From: Myxococcales bacterium
GTDB lineage: Bacteria > Myxococcota > Myxococcia > Myxococcales > Anaeromyxobacteraceae
Assembly (NCBI GenBank): GCA_021784495.1
Contig: JAJXSQ010000007.1
Coordinates: 1-18,154, forward strand
Reading direction: 5' to 3'
DNA: 18,154 nt
In this document: positions 6,340-13,704 of the stretch, piece by piece
How positions within the stretch are numbered: the stretch's first letter is position 1
How the letters are laid out: the number at the start of each line of letters is the position of its first letter
Position numbers and translations under genes: made by a program
The notes under the pieces: model-generated
What the model was told of the DNA's origin: nothing
Databases searched by the model: none
Seen by the model: the letters and a program-made list of their open reading frames with translations, nothing else

Positions 6340-7181
6340 GCGGAGGCGAGCCGCCGCGCTCCGCGGACCGTCTCCCGGGCGCCCCCGTCCGGGGGCTCGA
6401 GCGGCTCGCCCGGCGGCAAGCTCAGGATCTCCGGTCCGTTTTCGGTGATCGCCACCACGTGCTCGAAGTGAGCGGAGCGGCGACCGTCCACGGTGACCGC
6501 CGTCCAGCCGTCGTCGAGGGTGTCGACCTCGAAGCTGCCCGCGTTCACCATCGGCTCGATCGCCAGGACCATCCCGGCCACGAGCCGGGGGCCCGTCCCG
6601 GGGACGCCGAAGTTCGGGACCTGGGGCGGCTCGTGGAGCCGCCGGCCGATCCCGTGGCCGACGAAGTCGCGCACCACCGAGAACCCCTGGGCCTCGACGT
6701 GCGCCTGCACGGCCGCGCCGAGATCGCCGACCCGGTTGCCGGGCAGCGCCGCGGCGACCGCGGCGCCGAGGGCGCCCCGGGTGACCGCGAGGAGCCGCCG
6801 CGCCTCGGGGCCGACCTCCCCCACCGCGACGGTGATCGCCGAGTCGCCGTAGAAGCCGTCCAGCACCACCCCGAAGTCGAGGCCCACCAGCTGGCCCGCC
6901 CGGATCACGCGCCGCGCCGAGGGGAGCCCGTGGACCACCTCCTCGTCGATCGAGACGCACAGCGAGGAGGGATAGCCGTGGTAGCCGAGGAACGCCGGCG
7001 CCGCGCCACGCGCCCGGGCGCCCGCCTCGGCGAGGCGATCGAGGTCGAGCGTCGTGACTCCGGGCTGGGCGGCGCGCGCGAGCTCGCCGAGGACCTCGTG
7101 GACCACCAGGCAGGCCGCCCGGATCCGGGCGATCTCCTCGGCCGTCCTGACGGCGGCGCGCTCGCGGGAACGGGCGTCCAA
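6312..7181 (-). CDS. map: Methionine aminopeptidase type I
   Basis: Map removes the initiator methionine from new proteins, using two metal ions. All five metal ligands are visible in family context: D102 and D113 ('LDFGVVLDGFYGDSAIT'), H176 ('FVGHGIGR'), E209 ('LAIEPMVN') and E240 ('SAHFEHVVAITENG'); the substrate-site His is H84 ('VVHGLPS'). The product is 289 residues against the usual 250-265; the extra length is a C-terminal tail after residue 255 ending 'CTVKTPVL', whose codons also carry the candidate alpha promoter. The start is a TTG 14 nt after the adk stop; it has no good ribosome-binding site, so the exact start is uncertain, but 'VRTAEEIARIR' (11-21) aligns near the family N-terminus. 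The adk-map order after secY is common. Confidence 0.95.
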   Translation of the reverse strand: MDARSRERAAVRTAEEIARIRAACLVVHEVLGELARAAQPGVTTLDLDRLAEAGARARGAAPAFLGYHGYPSSLCVSIDEEVVHGLPSARRVIRAGQLVGLDFGVVLDGFYGDSAITVAVGEVGPEARRLLAVTRGALGAAVAAALPGNRVGDLGAAVQAHVEAQGFSVVRDFVGHGIGRRLHEPPQVPNFGVPGTGPRLVAGMVLAIEPMVNAGSFEVDTLDDGWTAVTVDGRRSAHFEHVVAITENGPEILSLPPGEPLEPPDGGARETVRGARRLASACTVKTPVL

Positions 7182-7195
7182 GGGGAGCGGGGCGC

Positions 7196-7840
7196 TCAGG
7201 CCCCGAGCCGGCGCCGCGTCTCGGCGAGGATCCGGTCCGGCGCGTCCAGACCGTCGAGCTCCAGCACCTGCCCCCGCGCGCCGTAGAAGGCCTTGAGCGG
7301 GGCGGTCTTGATGACGTACTCGGCCATCCGCCGCCGGACGTTCTCCGGGCGGTCGTCCTCCCGGAGGACGAGGGAGGCGCCGTCGCGATCGCAGATCCCG
7401 ATCCGGCGCGGAGGGTTCTGGACGACGTGGTAGACGGCGCCGCAGGTCGGGCAGGAGCGCCGCCCCCCGATCCGCTCCACCAGCGCCTCCTCCGAGACCT
7501 CGTAGGACAGGACCCGCCCGATGGGCCGCCCCAGCCGCGCCAGGAGGCGGTCGAGGTGCTCGGCCTGGCCGACGGTGCGGGGATAGCCGTCGAGGATGCA
7601 GCCGGCCGCCACGTCGGGGCGCCCGAGCCGGTCGTCGACGAGGCCGTTGGTGATCTCGTCGGTCACCAGGCCGCCGCGATCCATGATCGCCTGGATCTGC
7701 AGGCCCAGCTCCGTCCCCCGGGCCTTGTGGTCCCGGAACATGTCGCCGGTCGAGACGTGGGGCACGGCGAGCGCCGAGGAGAGGAGCTTGGCCTGGGTGC
7801 CCTTCCCGGCGCCCGGCGGTCCGAGCAGGATGAGGATCAT
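7196..7840 (-). CDS. adk: Adenylate kinase, zinc-containing LID
   Basis: Adenylate kinase interconverts ATP + AMP and 2 ADP in the cytoplasm. The frame is open upstream into the secY region, but the ATG at 7840 begins the exact family start 'MILILLGPPGAGKGTQAKLL', with the P-loop at 7-15. The 214-residue length is typical of long-type enzymes. The AMP-binding region has 'STGDMFRD' (30-37) and 'GCILDGYPRTVGQAEHLDRL' (80-99). The LID carries a structural zinc site with C130, C133, C150 and D153, the Cys3-Asp pattern known from Bacillus subtilis, and ends with 'REDDRPENVRRRM' (160-172). It lies 47 nt after secY and 14 nt before map. Confidence 0.97.
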   Translation of the reverse strand: MILILLGPPGAGKGTQAKLLSSALAVPHVSTGDMFRDHKARGTELGLQIQAIMDRGGLVTDEITNGLVDDRLGRPDVAAGCILDGYPRTVGQAEHLDRLLARLGRPIGRVLSYEVSEEALVERIGGRRSCPTCGAVYHVVQNPPRRIGICDRDGASLVLREDDRPENVRRRMAEYVIKTAPLKAFYGARGQVLELDGLDAPDRILAETRRRLGA

Positions 7841-7887
7841 CGCGCCACCTCGCTCTGGACGGGCGCGCGGGGCGCCCGCCGGTCGGG

Positions 7888-9222
7888 TCAGGTGCCGAGG
7901 GCCTCGCCGCCCGCCACCTGTCGGCCGCGGATGCGCGGCCCGCGCGGGCCGGTGAAGCCCTCGTAGTGCCGGGTGATGAGGTGCCCCTCGATCTGGCGGA
8001 CGGTGTCGAGCGCCACGCCGACCACGATGAGCAGCGAGGTGCCGCCGAAGTAGAAGCTCACGCCGAACTGGTTGGTGACGATCGTCGGCAGGACGCAGAC
8101 GGCGGAGAGGTAGATCGCCCCGCCGAAGGTGATCCGGGAGAGCACGTGGTCGATGTAGTCGGCGGTCGTCTTGCCGGGGCGGATCCCGGGGACGTAGCCG
8201 CCGTTCTTCTTCAGGTTGTCGGCGACGTCGACCGGGTTGAAGGTCACCGCCGTGTAGAAGTAGGCGAAGAAGATGATCAGCGCGACGTAGAGCGTGTCGT
8301 AGATCCAGCTCCCGGGCGCGATGGCCGACTGCACGGCCGCGAGGACCGGGAACCAGCCGGCGAGGGTGGCCGGGAAGAGGAGGAGCGAGCTGGCGAAGAT
8401 CGGGGGGATGACCCCCGAGGTGTTCACCTTGAGCGGGAGGTGGCTCGACTGGCCGCCGTAGAGCTTCCGCCCGACGACCCGCTTGGCGTACTGGATCGGG
8501 ATGCGCCGCTCGCCCTGCTCGACGAAGACGATGACCCCGATCACCGCGACCATGACCGCGAGCAGGAGGAGCAGGCCGAGCTCGCTCAGCTGCGATCCGG
8601 GGGAGCGGTAGGCCATGAAGGTCTGGAAGGCCGCGGCGGGCGCCCGGGCGACGATGCCGGCGAAGATGACCAGGGAGATCCCGTTGCCGATCCCGCGCTC
8701 GGTGATCTGCTCGCCGAGCCACATGATGAAGGCGGTCCCGGCCGCGAGCGACACCATGGTGAGCAGGCGGAAGCCCCACCCCGGCGACCCGACGACCGAC
8801 GCGCCGGCGTTCGTCCGGAGGGACTCCAGGTAGCTGGCGATGCCGTAGCCCTGGACGGCCGAGAGGACGATCGTCCCGTAGCGCGTGTACTGGGTGATCT
8901 TCCGCTGCCCCAGCTCCCCCTCCTTCTGCAGCTTCTCGAGGGCCGGGACCACCAGGCCGAGGAGCTGGAGGATGATCGACGCCGAGACGTACGGCATGAT
9001 CCCCAGCGCGAAGATCGAGAGCTGCTGGAGGGCGCCGCCGGAGAAGAAGTTGAGGAGCCCGAGGAGGTTCCCCTGCCGCACGATCTCGCCCATCGCCGCG
9101 CGATCCACCCCGGGGGTGGTCACGAAGACGCCGAGCCGGTAGACGGCCAGCATCCCCAGGGTGAAGAGGAGCCGCTTCCGCAGCTCGGGGATCCGGAAGA
9201 TGTTGGTCACGCCGCTCGCCAT
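7888..9222 (-). CDS. secY: Preprotein translocase channel subunit SecY
   Basis: SecY forms the membrane channel of the Sec translocon with SecE and SecG. The 444-residue product has ten hydrophobic segments in the expected spacing, starting near residues 17-36 (after 'IFRIPELRKRLLFTLGMLAV'). Signatures include 'NFFSGGALQQLSIFALGIMP' in the plug/TM2 region, 'ITERGIGNGISLVIFAGI' and, at the cytoplasmic loop before TM7, 'YAKRVVGRKLYGG' followed by 'LPLKVNTSGVIPPIFASS'. The C-terminal end has 'GTSLLIVVGVALDT' and 'IEGHLITRHYEGF'. The start is ATG, 16 nt after the rplO stop with GAGGG upstream. The rplO-secY-adk order is the standard end of the spc operon. Confidence 0.98.
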   Translation of the reverse strand: MASGVTNIFRIPELRKRLLFTLGMLAVYRLGVFVTTPGVDRAAMGEIVRQGNLLGLLNFFSGGALQQLSIFALGIMPYVSASIILQLLGLVVPALEKLQKEGELGQRKITQYTRYGTIVLSAVQGYGIASYLESLRTNAGASVVGSPGWGFRLLTMVSLAAGTAFIMWLGEQITERGIGNGISLVIFAGIVARAPAAAFQTFMAYRSPGSQLSELGLLLLLAVMVAVIGVIVFVEQGERRIPIQYAKRVVGRKLYGGQSSHLPLKVNTSGVIPPIFASSLLLFPATLAGWFPVLAAVQSAIAPGSWIYDTLYVALIIFFAYFYTAVTFNPVDVADNLKKNGGYVPGIRPGKTTADYIDHVLSRITFGGAIYLSAVCVLPTIVTNQFGVSFYFGGTSLLIVVGVALDTVRQIEGHLITRHYEGFTGPRGPRIRGRQVAGGEALGT

Positions 9223-9238
9223 GCGGGGCCCTCGACGA

Positions 9239-9733
9239 TCACGCCTTGGCGGCGGCGCGCTTCGCCGCCTTCGCCTTCTGGTGCATGGTGACCGGCGGGG
9301 GGACGAGCTCGATCGATCCCCCGGCCTTCTCGATGGCGGCGCGCGCGCCCGCGGTGACCCGGTCGACCTTCACCGAGACCGGGCCGGTCAGCTCGCCGCC
9401 GGCGAGGAGCACCACGCCGTCGCGCCGGCCGCGGATGAGCCCGGCCGCCTCGAGGGCCGTGGCGTCGACCACCCCGGTGAGCCCGGCGAGGTCGCCGACC
9501 TTGACCTCGGCGAACTCGCGGCGGAAGACGTTCTTGAAGCCGAACTTCGGGAGCCTCCGCTGGAGCGGCATCTGCCCGCCCTCGAAGCCCTCGAAGCGCA
9601 TGTTGCCGGAGCGGGCCTTCTGCCCCTTGCCGCCGCGGCCGGCGGTCTTGCCGAGGCCCGAGGCCTGGCCGCGGCCGACGCGCTTGCGGACCTGGGTGGC
9701 GCCCTTGGGCGCCTTCAGCTGGCTGAGCGACAT
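9239..9733 (-). CDS. rplO: 50S ribosomal protein L15
   Basis: L15 is a late-assembling 50S protein whose long N-terminal arm enters 23S rRNA. The 164-residue product opens 'MSLSQLKAPKGATQVRKRVG' and has the characteristic Gly/Arg/Lys-rich arm 'RGQASGLGKTAGRGGKGQK' (20-38). It then carries 'FEGGQMPLQRRLPKFGFKN' (50-68) and the C-terminal globular domain with 'GPVSVKVDRVTAGARAAIEK' (116-135). A Lys/Ala-rich end (from about 151) adds some 15 residues to the usual 145-150. The ATG has an AAGGAG site about 7 nt upstream. It lies 33 nt after rpmD and 16 nt before secY. Confidence 0.97.
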   Translation of the reverse strand: MSLSQLKAPKGATQVRKRVGRGQASGLGKTAGRGGKGQKARSGNMRFEGFEGGQMPLQRRLPKFGFKNVFRREFAEVKVGDLAGLTGVVDATALEAAGLIRGRRDGVVLLAGGELTGPVSVKVDRVTAGARAAIEKAGGSIELVPPPVTMHQKAKAAKRAAAKA

Positions 9734-9766
9734 GCGGGTTCTCCTTGTAGCACGGGGGCCGCACCG

Positions 9767-10000
9767 CTACGAGCGGGCGGCCGCCTTCTTCCGGGCCTTC
9801 CGGCCGACGGGGGCGGGGGCGTCGACGCGCTCCCACGCCACGAGGTGCGAGACCTTGCCGATCATCCCCAGCGTCTGCGGGGTGTCGGGGAGGAGCTTCT
9901 CCGAGTTGGTCTTCTTCAGGCCGAGCCCCGCGACCGTGACCCGGTGCGACGCGGGGCAGCCCGCGAGACCCTTGATGAGCTTCACCTTGATGGCAGCCAT
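9767..10000 (-). CDS. rpmD: 50S ribosomal protein L30 with C-terminal extension
   Basis: L30 binds 23S rRNA on the 50S surface. The core (residues 3-60) shows the family pattern: 'IKVKLIKGLAGCPASHRVTV' (4-23), 'AGLGLKKTNSEKLLPDTPQT' (24-43) and 'LGMIGKVSHLVAWERV' (44-59). Bacterial L30 is usually about 60 residues, so the last 17 (Ala, Pro, Arg, Lys; ending 'KARKKAAARS') are an extra basic tail. The start is ATG, 8 nt after the rpsE stop, with GGAG in the end of rpsE. rplO follows after 33 nt. Confidence 0.96.
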   Translation of the reverse strand: MAAIKVKLIKGLAGCPASHRVTVAGLGLKKTNSEKLLPDTPQTLGMIGKVSHLVAWERVDAPAPVGRKARKKAAARS

Positions 10001-10008
10001 GCGCGCTC

Positions 10009-10512
10009 CTAGCCCTGGATCTCGGCGAGCGACCGGCCGCGCCGCCGGGCGGCGTCATCGGCCGAGCGGAGGCGCTTCAGGCCGGCGACGGTCGCCTTGA
10101 GGACGTTGTGGGGGTTGCGGGATCCCTGGCACTTGGTGAGGACGTTGCGGATCCCGGCCGCCTCGAGGACGGCGCGGACGGTCCCGCCGGCGATCACCCC
10201 GGTGCCCTCCCCGGCCGGCTTGAGCAGCACCCGGCCGGCGCCGAAGTGCCCGAGCACCTCGTGCGGGATGGTGGTGCCGACCAGCGGCACCTTGAACAGG
10301 TGCTTCTTCGCCTGGTCGCCCCCCTTGCGGATCGCCTCCGGCACCTCGTTCGCCTTGCCCAGGCCGACGCCGACGTGCCCCTGGCCGTCGCCCACGACGA
10401 CCAGCGCGGAGAAGCTGAACCGCCGGCCGCCCTTGACCACCTTGGCGACGCGGTTGATGTGGACGACCTTGTCGTTCAGGTCGAGATCGTTCGGGTTGAT
10501 CGGAGCAGCCAT
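10009..10512 (-). CDS. rpsE: 30S ribosomal protein S5
   Basis: S5 helps decoding fidelity and the mRNA helicase activity of the 30S entry channel. The 167-residue product shows the double-stranded-RNA-binding-like N-domain: 'VVHINRVAKVVKGGRRFSFS' (16-35), with the conserved 'GGRRFSFSALVVVGDGQGHV' (28-47) and 'GVGLGKANEVPEAIRKGGDQ' (48-67). The C-domain follows with 'AGEGTGVIAGGTVRAVLEAA' (100-119) and 'GIRNVLTKCQGSRNPHNVLK' (120-139). Length and start match the family. The ATG is preceded by AAGGA about 9 nt upstream. It lies between rplR and rpmD, its usual place. Confidence 0.98.
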   Translation of the reverse strand: MAAPINPNDLDLNDKVVHINRVAKVVKGGRRFSFSALVVVGDGQGHVGVGLGKANEVPEAIRKGGDQAKKHLFKVPLVGTTIPHEVLGHFGAGRVLLKPAGEGTGVIAGGTVRAVLEAAGIRNVLTKCQGSRNPHNVLKATVAGLKRLRSADDAARRRGRSLAEIQG

Positions 10513-10539
10513 TCGTTGTCGTCCTTGCCCGGCGGGCAG

Positions 10540-10899
10540 CTAGAACTGGAGACCGGCCTCGCGGGCCGCGGCCGCGACCGCCTCGACGCGACCGTGGTAG
10601 TCGAAGCCGTTGCGGTCGAACACGACCGCGACGATCCCCTTCTCGAGCGCCGCCTTGGCGAGCGCGGCGCCGATCTTGCGGGCCGCCGCGGTCTTGTCCG
10701 CCTCGGCGAGATCGTCGCGCATCGCCTTCGAGGTGGTGGCGACGCTGACCAGCGTCACGCCGGCCACGTCGTCGACGAGCTGCGCGTACATGTGCTTGAG
10801 GCTCTTGTACACCGTGAGCCGCGGGCGGGCGGGGGTCCCGGCGATCTTGCGACGGATCCGGGCCTTGCGCTTCTCGCGCGGCGTGACCTTCTCGGCCAT
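10540..10899 (-). CDS. rplR: 50S ribosomal protein L18
   Basis: L18 binds 5S rRNA and, with L5, ties it to the 50S central protuberance. The product has 'EKRKARIRRKIAGTPARPRL' near the N-terminus, followed by 'TVYKSLKHMYAQLVDDVAGV' and, at the C-terminus, 'VVFDRNGFDYHGRVEAVA', all family hallmarks. Two ATGs are possible, at 10905 and 10899. The run GGAGGAGG lies almost directly against the first but about 6-9 nt before the second, so I chose 10899, giving 119 residues, close to the usual 117-122. It follows rplF after 63 nt; that gap contains a GCCGGC/GCCGGC inverted repeat. Confidence 0.96.
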   Translation of the reverse strand: MAEKVTPREKRKARIRRKIAGTPARPRLTVYKSLKHMYAQLVDDVAGVTLVSVATTSKAMRDDLAEADKTAAARKIGAALAKAALEKGIVAVVFDRNGFDYHGRVEAVAAAAREAGLQF

Positions 10900-10962
10900 G
10901 TGCATCCTCCTCCGTGCGCCGGCGTCGACCCAGCCGGCACATGAGCGCTGTGGGGGCGTCGC

Positions 10963-11505
10963 CTAGGCGGCGCCGGTCTTGCCTTCCTTGCGGCGGATCG
11001 TCTCCTCCGCGTACTTGATCCCCTTCCCCTTGTAGGGCTCGGGGGGTCGGAGCGCGCGGATCTTGGCGGCGGTGAGGCCGAGGAGGTGCTTGTCGACCCC
11101 CTTGATCACCAGCCGGACCTGCTTCGGGTCCACCTCGGCGGTGATCCCGTCGGGGAGCCGGAAGACCACCGGGTGCGAGAAGCCGAGGGTGAAGTGGATG
11201 TCCTTCCCCTTCACCTCCGCCTTGAAGCCGACCCCGCTGATCTCGAGGACCCGATCGTACCCCCGGGTGACGCCGTCGAGCGCGTTCCGGACCAGGGTCC
11301 GGGTGAGCCCGTGGAGCGACCGGGCGGCGCGCGACTCGTCGGGGCGGGTGACGGTCACCTGGCCGTTGGCGACCTGGATGGCGACGATCGGGTTGAACGG
11401 GAAGGCCATCTTCCCCTTCGGCCCCTCGACCTTCACCTCGGACCCGACGACCGAGACCTTCACCTTCTCGGGGATCTTGACTGGCAGCTTGCCGATGCGG
11501 GACAT
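10963..11505 (-). CDS. rplF: 50S ribosomal protein L6
   Basis: L6 lies near the sarcin-ricin loop and the factor-binding site of the 50S subunit. From the ATG at 11505 the protein reads 'MSRIGKLPVKIPEKVKVSVV', the usual family start, and is 180 residues long. An in-frame start 18 nt upstream overlaps the end of rpsH and lacks a ribosome-binding site, whereas AAGGGA sits about 9 nt before 11505. Repeated L6 domains are evident: 'KVEGPKGKMAFPFNP' in the first half and, in the second, 'GVDKHLLGLTAAKIRALRPP' followed by 'EPYKGKGIKYAEETIRRKEG', the most conserved part of the family. It begins 11 nt after the rpsH stop. Confidence 0.98.
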   Translation of the reverse strand: MSRIGKLPVKIPEKVKVSVVGSEVKVEGPKGKMAFPFNPIVAIQVANGQVTVTRPDESRAARSLHGLTRTLVRNALDGVTRGYDRVLEISGVGFKAEVKGKDIHFTLGFSHPVVFRLPDGITAEVDPKQVRLVIKGVDKHLLGLTAAKIRALRPPEPYKGKGIKYAEETIRRKEGKTGAA

Positions 11506-11516
11506 GTCCGGTTCCC

Positions 11517-11915
11517 TTACCAAACGGTGCAGATCAGCTCGCCGCCGACCATCTGCTTGCGGGCCTCGCGATCGACGAGGACCCCCTTGCTCGTGGAGAG
11601 GATGGCGATCCCGAGGCCGTTGAGGACGCGGGGGATGTCGGTCGTGGCCACGTAGCGGCGCAGGCCGGGCTTCGACACCCGCTTGATCTCGCTGATCGCC
11701 GGCTCGCGGTCGGGGCCGTACTTGAGGACGATGGTGATCGCCCCCTGGTGGTCGTCCTGGTGCCGGACGTAGTCCTGGATGAAGCCCTCATCCTTGAGGA
11801 CCTCGGCGATCCGGATCTTGAGTCCGGAGGCCGGGACGAGCACCTTCTCATGACGTGCCGACGAGGCGTTGCGGATGCGCGTCAGCATGTCGCCAATTGG
11901 GTCCGTGAAGCTCAT
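11517..11915 (-). CDS. rpsH: 30S ribosomal protein S8
   Basis: S8 is a primary binder of the 16S rRNA central domain; in E. coli it also represses the spc operon. The ATG at 11915 gives 'MSFTDPIGDMLTRIRNASSA' (1-20), the normal start, and a 132-residue protein of usual size. The frame is open upstream, but that would add 28 non-homologous residues running into rpsN. Family motifs include 'HEKVLVPASGLKIRIAEVLK' (22-41), 'ISEIKRVSKPGLRRYV' and the C-terminal 'GLGIAILSTSKGVLVDREAR' followed by 'GGELICTVW'. AGGGAG is about 10 nt upstream. It follows rpsN by 14 nt. Confidence 0.98.
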   Translation of the reverse strand: MSFTDPIGDMLTRIRNASSARHEKVLVPASGLKIRIAEVLKDEGFIQDYVRHQDDHQGAITIVLKYGPDREPAISEIKRVSKPGLRRYVATTDIPRVLNGLGIAILSTSKGVLVDREARKQMVGGELICTVW

Positions 11916-11929
11916 CGCGTCGGTCTCCC

Positions 11930-12115
11930 TTACCAGCTCGACTTGATGACGCCGGTGATCTCGCCCTGCAGCGCACGCTTGCGGAAGCAGATGCGGCACA
12001 TCTGGAACTTGCGGAGGAAGGCGCGCGGCCGCCCGCAGAGCGGGCAGCGGTTGTACTGCCGCACCTCGAACTTCAGCTTGCGCTTGGCCTGCGCCATCTT
12101 GGAAAGCTTGGCCAT
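11930..12115 (-). CDS. rpsN: 30S ribosomal protein S14, zinc-binding type Z
   Basis: S14 assembles late into the 30S head. This is the short, 61-residue zinc form (also called rpsZ), with C24, C27, C40 and C43 in 'NRCPLCGRPRAFLRKFQMCR' (22-41) plus 'ICFRKR'. It ends with 'ALQGEITGVIKSSW', the typical C-terminus. The start is the ATG at 12115 with AGGAGA upstream; a second in-frame ATG (residue 7) is less well placed. The long zinc-free form found in E. coli is not present in the window. It lies 24 nt after rplE and 14 nt before rpsH, its standard spc position. Confidence 0.98.
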   Translation of the reverse strand: MAKLSKMAQAKRKLKFEVRQYNRCPLCGRPRAFLRKFQMCRICFRKRALQGEITGVIKSSW

Positions 12116-12139
12116 GGAATCTCCTGGTCCGGTGGGGCC

Positions 12140-12682
12140 TTAGGTACGGAACGGCATGCCGAGGTGGCGCAGGAGGGCGCGCCCCTCCTCGTCGTCGCGG
12201 GCCGTCGTCACCACGGTGATGTTGAGCCCCTTGATCTTCTCGACCTGGTCGTAATTGATCTCCGGGAAGATGATCTGCTCCCGGACGCCCAGGGTGTAGT
12301 TGCCCTTGCCGTCGAAGGCCTTCGGGGACACGCCCTTGAAGTCGCGCACCCGCGGGAGGGCGATGGAGACGAGCCGGTCGAAGAACTCGTACATCCGCTC
12401 GCCGCGCATCGTGACCATGGCGCCGATGGTCTGGCCCTGGCGGAGCTTGAAGTTGGCGATCGACTTCCGGGCGCGCGTGACGACCGGCTTCTGACCGGTG
12501 ATCGCCGCGAGCTGGGCCACCGACGCGTCGATGATCTTGCCGTTGCTGATCGCCTCGCCGAGCCCCATGTTCACCACGATCTTCTCGAGCCGCGGCGCCT
12601 GCATGGGGTTCTCGAACCCCAGCTCCTTCATGAGGGCGGGGCGGACGTCCTTCTCGTACCGTTCCCTGAGTCGGGATGCCAT
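12140..12682 (-). CDS. rplE: 50S ribosomal protein L5
   Basis: L5 binds 5S rRNA and contacts the P-site tRNA and S13 across the subunit interface. The 180-residue product contains 'LRERYEKDVRPALMKELGFE' (4-23), 'NPMQAPRLEKIVVNMGLGEA' (25-44), 'AAITGQKPVVTRARKSIANF' (59-78) and 'LRQGQTIGAMVTMRGERMYE' (80-99), followed by 'RDFKGVSPKAFDGKGNYTLG'. These are diagnostic of the family, and the length is normal. The start is ATG with AAGGAG upstream. It follows rplX after 62 nt and precedes rpsN by 24 nt. Confidence 0.98.
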   Translation of the reverse strand: MASRLRERYEKDVRPALMKELGFENPMQAPRLEKIVVNMGLGEAISNGKIIDASVAQLAAITGQKPVVTRARKSIANFKLRQGQTIGAMVTMRGERMYEFFDRLVSIALPRVRDFKGVSPKAFDGKGNYTLGVREQIIFPEINYDQVEKIKGLNITVVTTARDDEEGRALLRHLGMPFRT

Positions 12683-12744
12683 GACGTGTCTCCTTGCCTT
12701 CGGCCGGCGCCTGCGACCTGCCGGGCGATGCGTGAACTGCGCTC

Positions 12745-13065
12745 CTACTTCGCGGCGCCCCGCCGCTTCTCGAGGCGGGCCTTCTCCTTGGCGCCGAGCT
12801 CGCGCGCCAGCTTCTCCCTCCGGACCGGCGCCCCGTCGGCGCCCACCGGCATGACGCTGGAGATGGCGATGGTGCCCGCCAGCTCCACGATCCCGCCGCC
12901 GGGGTTCGACTGGGAGCGCCCCTTCTTCACGTGGCGCTTCACCGTCATGAGCTTCTCCACGCGGACGCGCCCGGTCTCCTGCAGCACCTCGAGCACCGTC
13001 CCCGACTTCCCCTTCTCCTTGCCGGCGATCACCTTGACGGTGTCGCCCTTGCGGATCGCGGGCAT
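12745..13065 (-). CDS. rplX: 50S ribosomal protein L24
   Basis: L24 starts 50S assembly by binding the 5' end of 23S rRNA and lies at the tunnel exit. The ATG at 13065 gives the family start 'MPAIRKGDTVKVIAGKEKGK' (1-20; KOW motif) and 106 residues, normal for the family. Further signatures are 'SGTVLEVLQETGRVRVEKLM' (21-40) and 'VKRHVKKGRSQSNPGGGIVE' (42-61). A longer frame upstream belongs to rplN read in another frame. The ATG lies 2 nt after the rplN stop, and GGAGGTG at the end of rplN is its ribosome-binding site, so translation of the two genes is probably coupled. Confidence 0.97.
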   Translation of the reverse strand: MPAIRKGDTVKVIAGKEKGKSGTVLEVLQETGRVRVEKLMTVKRHVKKGRSQSNPGGGIVELAGTIAISSVMPVGADGAPVRREKLARELGAKEKARLEKRRGAAK

Positions 13066-13067
13066 GG

Positions 13068-13436
13068 CTACAGCACCTCCGGGGCCAGGCTGATGATCTT
13101 CATGAACTTGCGGGCGCGGAGCTCGCGGGCCACCGGGCCGAAGATGCGGGTCCCCACCGGCTCGAGATCCTTGTTGATCAGGACCGCGCTGTTGCCGTCG
13201 AAGCGGATGTAGCTGCCGTCCGGGCGGAGCACCTCGCGGGCGGTCCGGACGATCACCGCGCGGGCCACCTCGCCCTTCTTGACCTTCGCCTGCGGGATGG
13301 CCTCGCGGACCGACACCACGATGACGTCGCCGAGCGAGGCGTACCGCCGCCGCGACCCGCCGAGCACCTTGATGCACATGACCTTCTTGGCGCCCGAGTT
13401 GTCGGCCACGTCCAGGATCGTCTGCATCTGGATCAT
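13068..13436 (-). CDS. rplN: 50S ribosomal protein L14
   Basis: L14 sits at the subunit interface and forms a bridge with 16S rRNA. The 122-residue product matches the family length exactly and begins 'MIQMQTILDVADNSGAKKVM' (1-20), followed by 'CIKVLGGSRRRYASLGDVIV' (21-40), 'KKGEVARAVIVRTAREVLRP', 'SYIRFDGNSAVLINKDLEPV' and 'GTRIFGPVARELRARKFMKI'. Its ATG overlaps the rpsQ stop in an ATGA arrangement (13433-13436), implying translational coupling. rplX follows after 2 nt. It is the first gene of the classical spc block, but no promoter separates it from rpsQ here. Confidence 0.98.
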   Translation of the reverse strand: MIQMQTILDVADNSGAKKVMCIKVLGGSRRRYASLGDVIVVSVREAIPQAKVKKGEVARAVIVRTAREVLRPDGSYIRFDGNSAVLINKDLEPVGTRIFGPVARELRARKFMKIISLAPEVL

Positions 13437-13699
13437 GGGGTGACCTCCGCGGCCTTCTCGAGGATCTCCGCGACGCGCCAGTGCTTGTCCTTCGACAGCG
13501 GGCGGGTCTCGACCAGCCGGACCCGGTCCCCGGGCTGGCAGGCCTGCTCCTCGTCGTGCGCCTTGAACTTCCGGGCGCGGGTGACGATCTTTCCGTACTT
13601 CCGGTCGGCCACGCGGCGCTCGACCTCGACGACCACCGTCTTGGTCATCTTGTTCGAGACCACCACGCCGACCCGGGACTTGCGGTTGCCGCGCTCCAT
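13433..13699 (-). CDS. rpsQ: 30S ribosomal protein S17
   Basis: S17 binds 16S rRNA in the 30S body and helps early assembly. The ATG at 13699 gives 'MERGNRKSRVGVVVSNKMTK' (1-20) and 88 residues. The OB-fold motifs 'TVVVEVERRVADRKYGKIVT' (21-40), 'RARKFKAHDEEQACQPGDRV' (41-60) and 'RLVETRPLSKDKHWRVAEIL' (61-80) are diagnostic. The frame stays open for a long way upstream through rpmC and rplP, but that part is out of frame with those genes and is not real. It starts 5 nt after the rpmC stop and its TGA overlaps the rplN ATG. Confidence 0.97.
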   Translation of the reverse strand: MERGNRKSRVGVVVSNKMTKTVVVEVERRVADRKYGKIVTRARKFKAHDEEQACQPGDRVRLVETRPLSKDKHWRVAEILEKAAEVTP

Positions 13700-13704
13700 G
13701 TCCG

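Noticed and set aside
7966..9291. Long plus-strand open frame (441 codons) opposite secY
   Set aside because: It is antisense to an unmistakable SecY, and the product is a low-complexity Asp/Glu/Arg/His-rich chain without recognisable motifs.
10910..10945. GCCGGC inverted repeat between rplF and rplR as a regulatory element
   Set aside because: A six-base GC palindrome pair is expected by chance in DNA this GC-rich, and it lacks further support.
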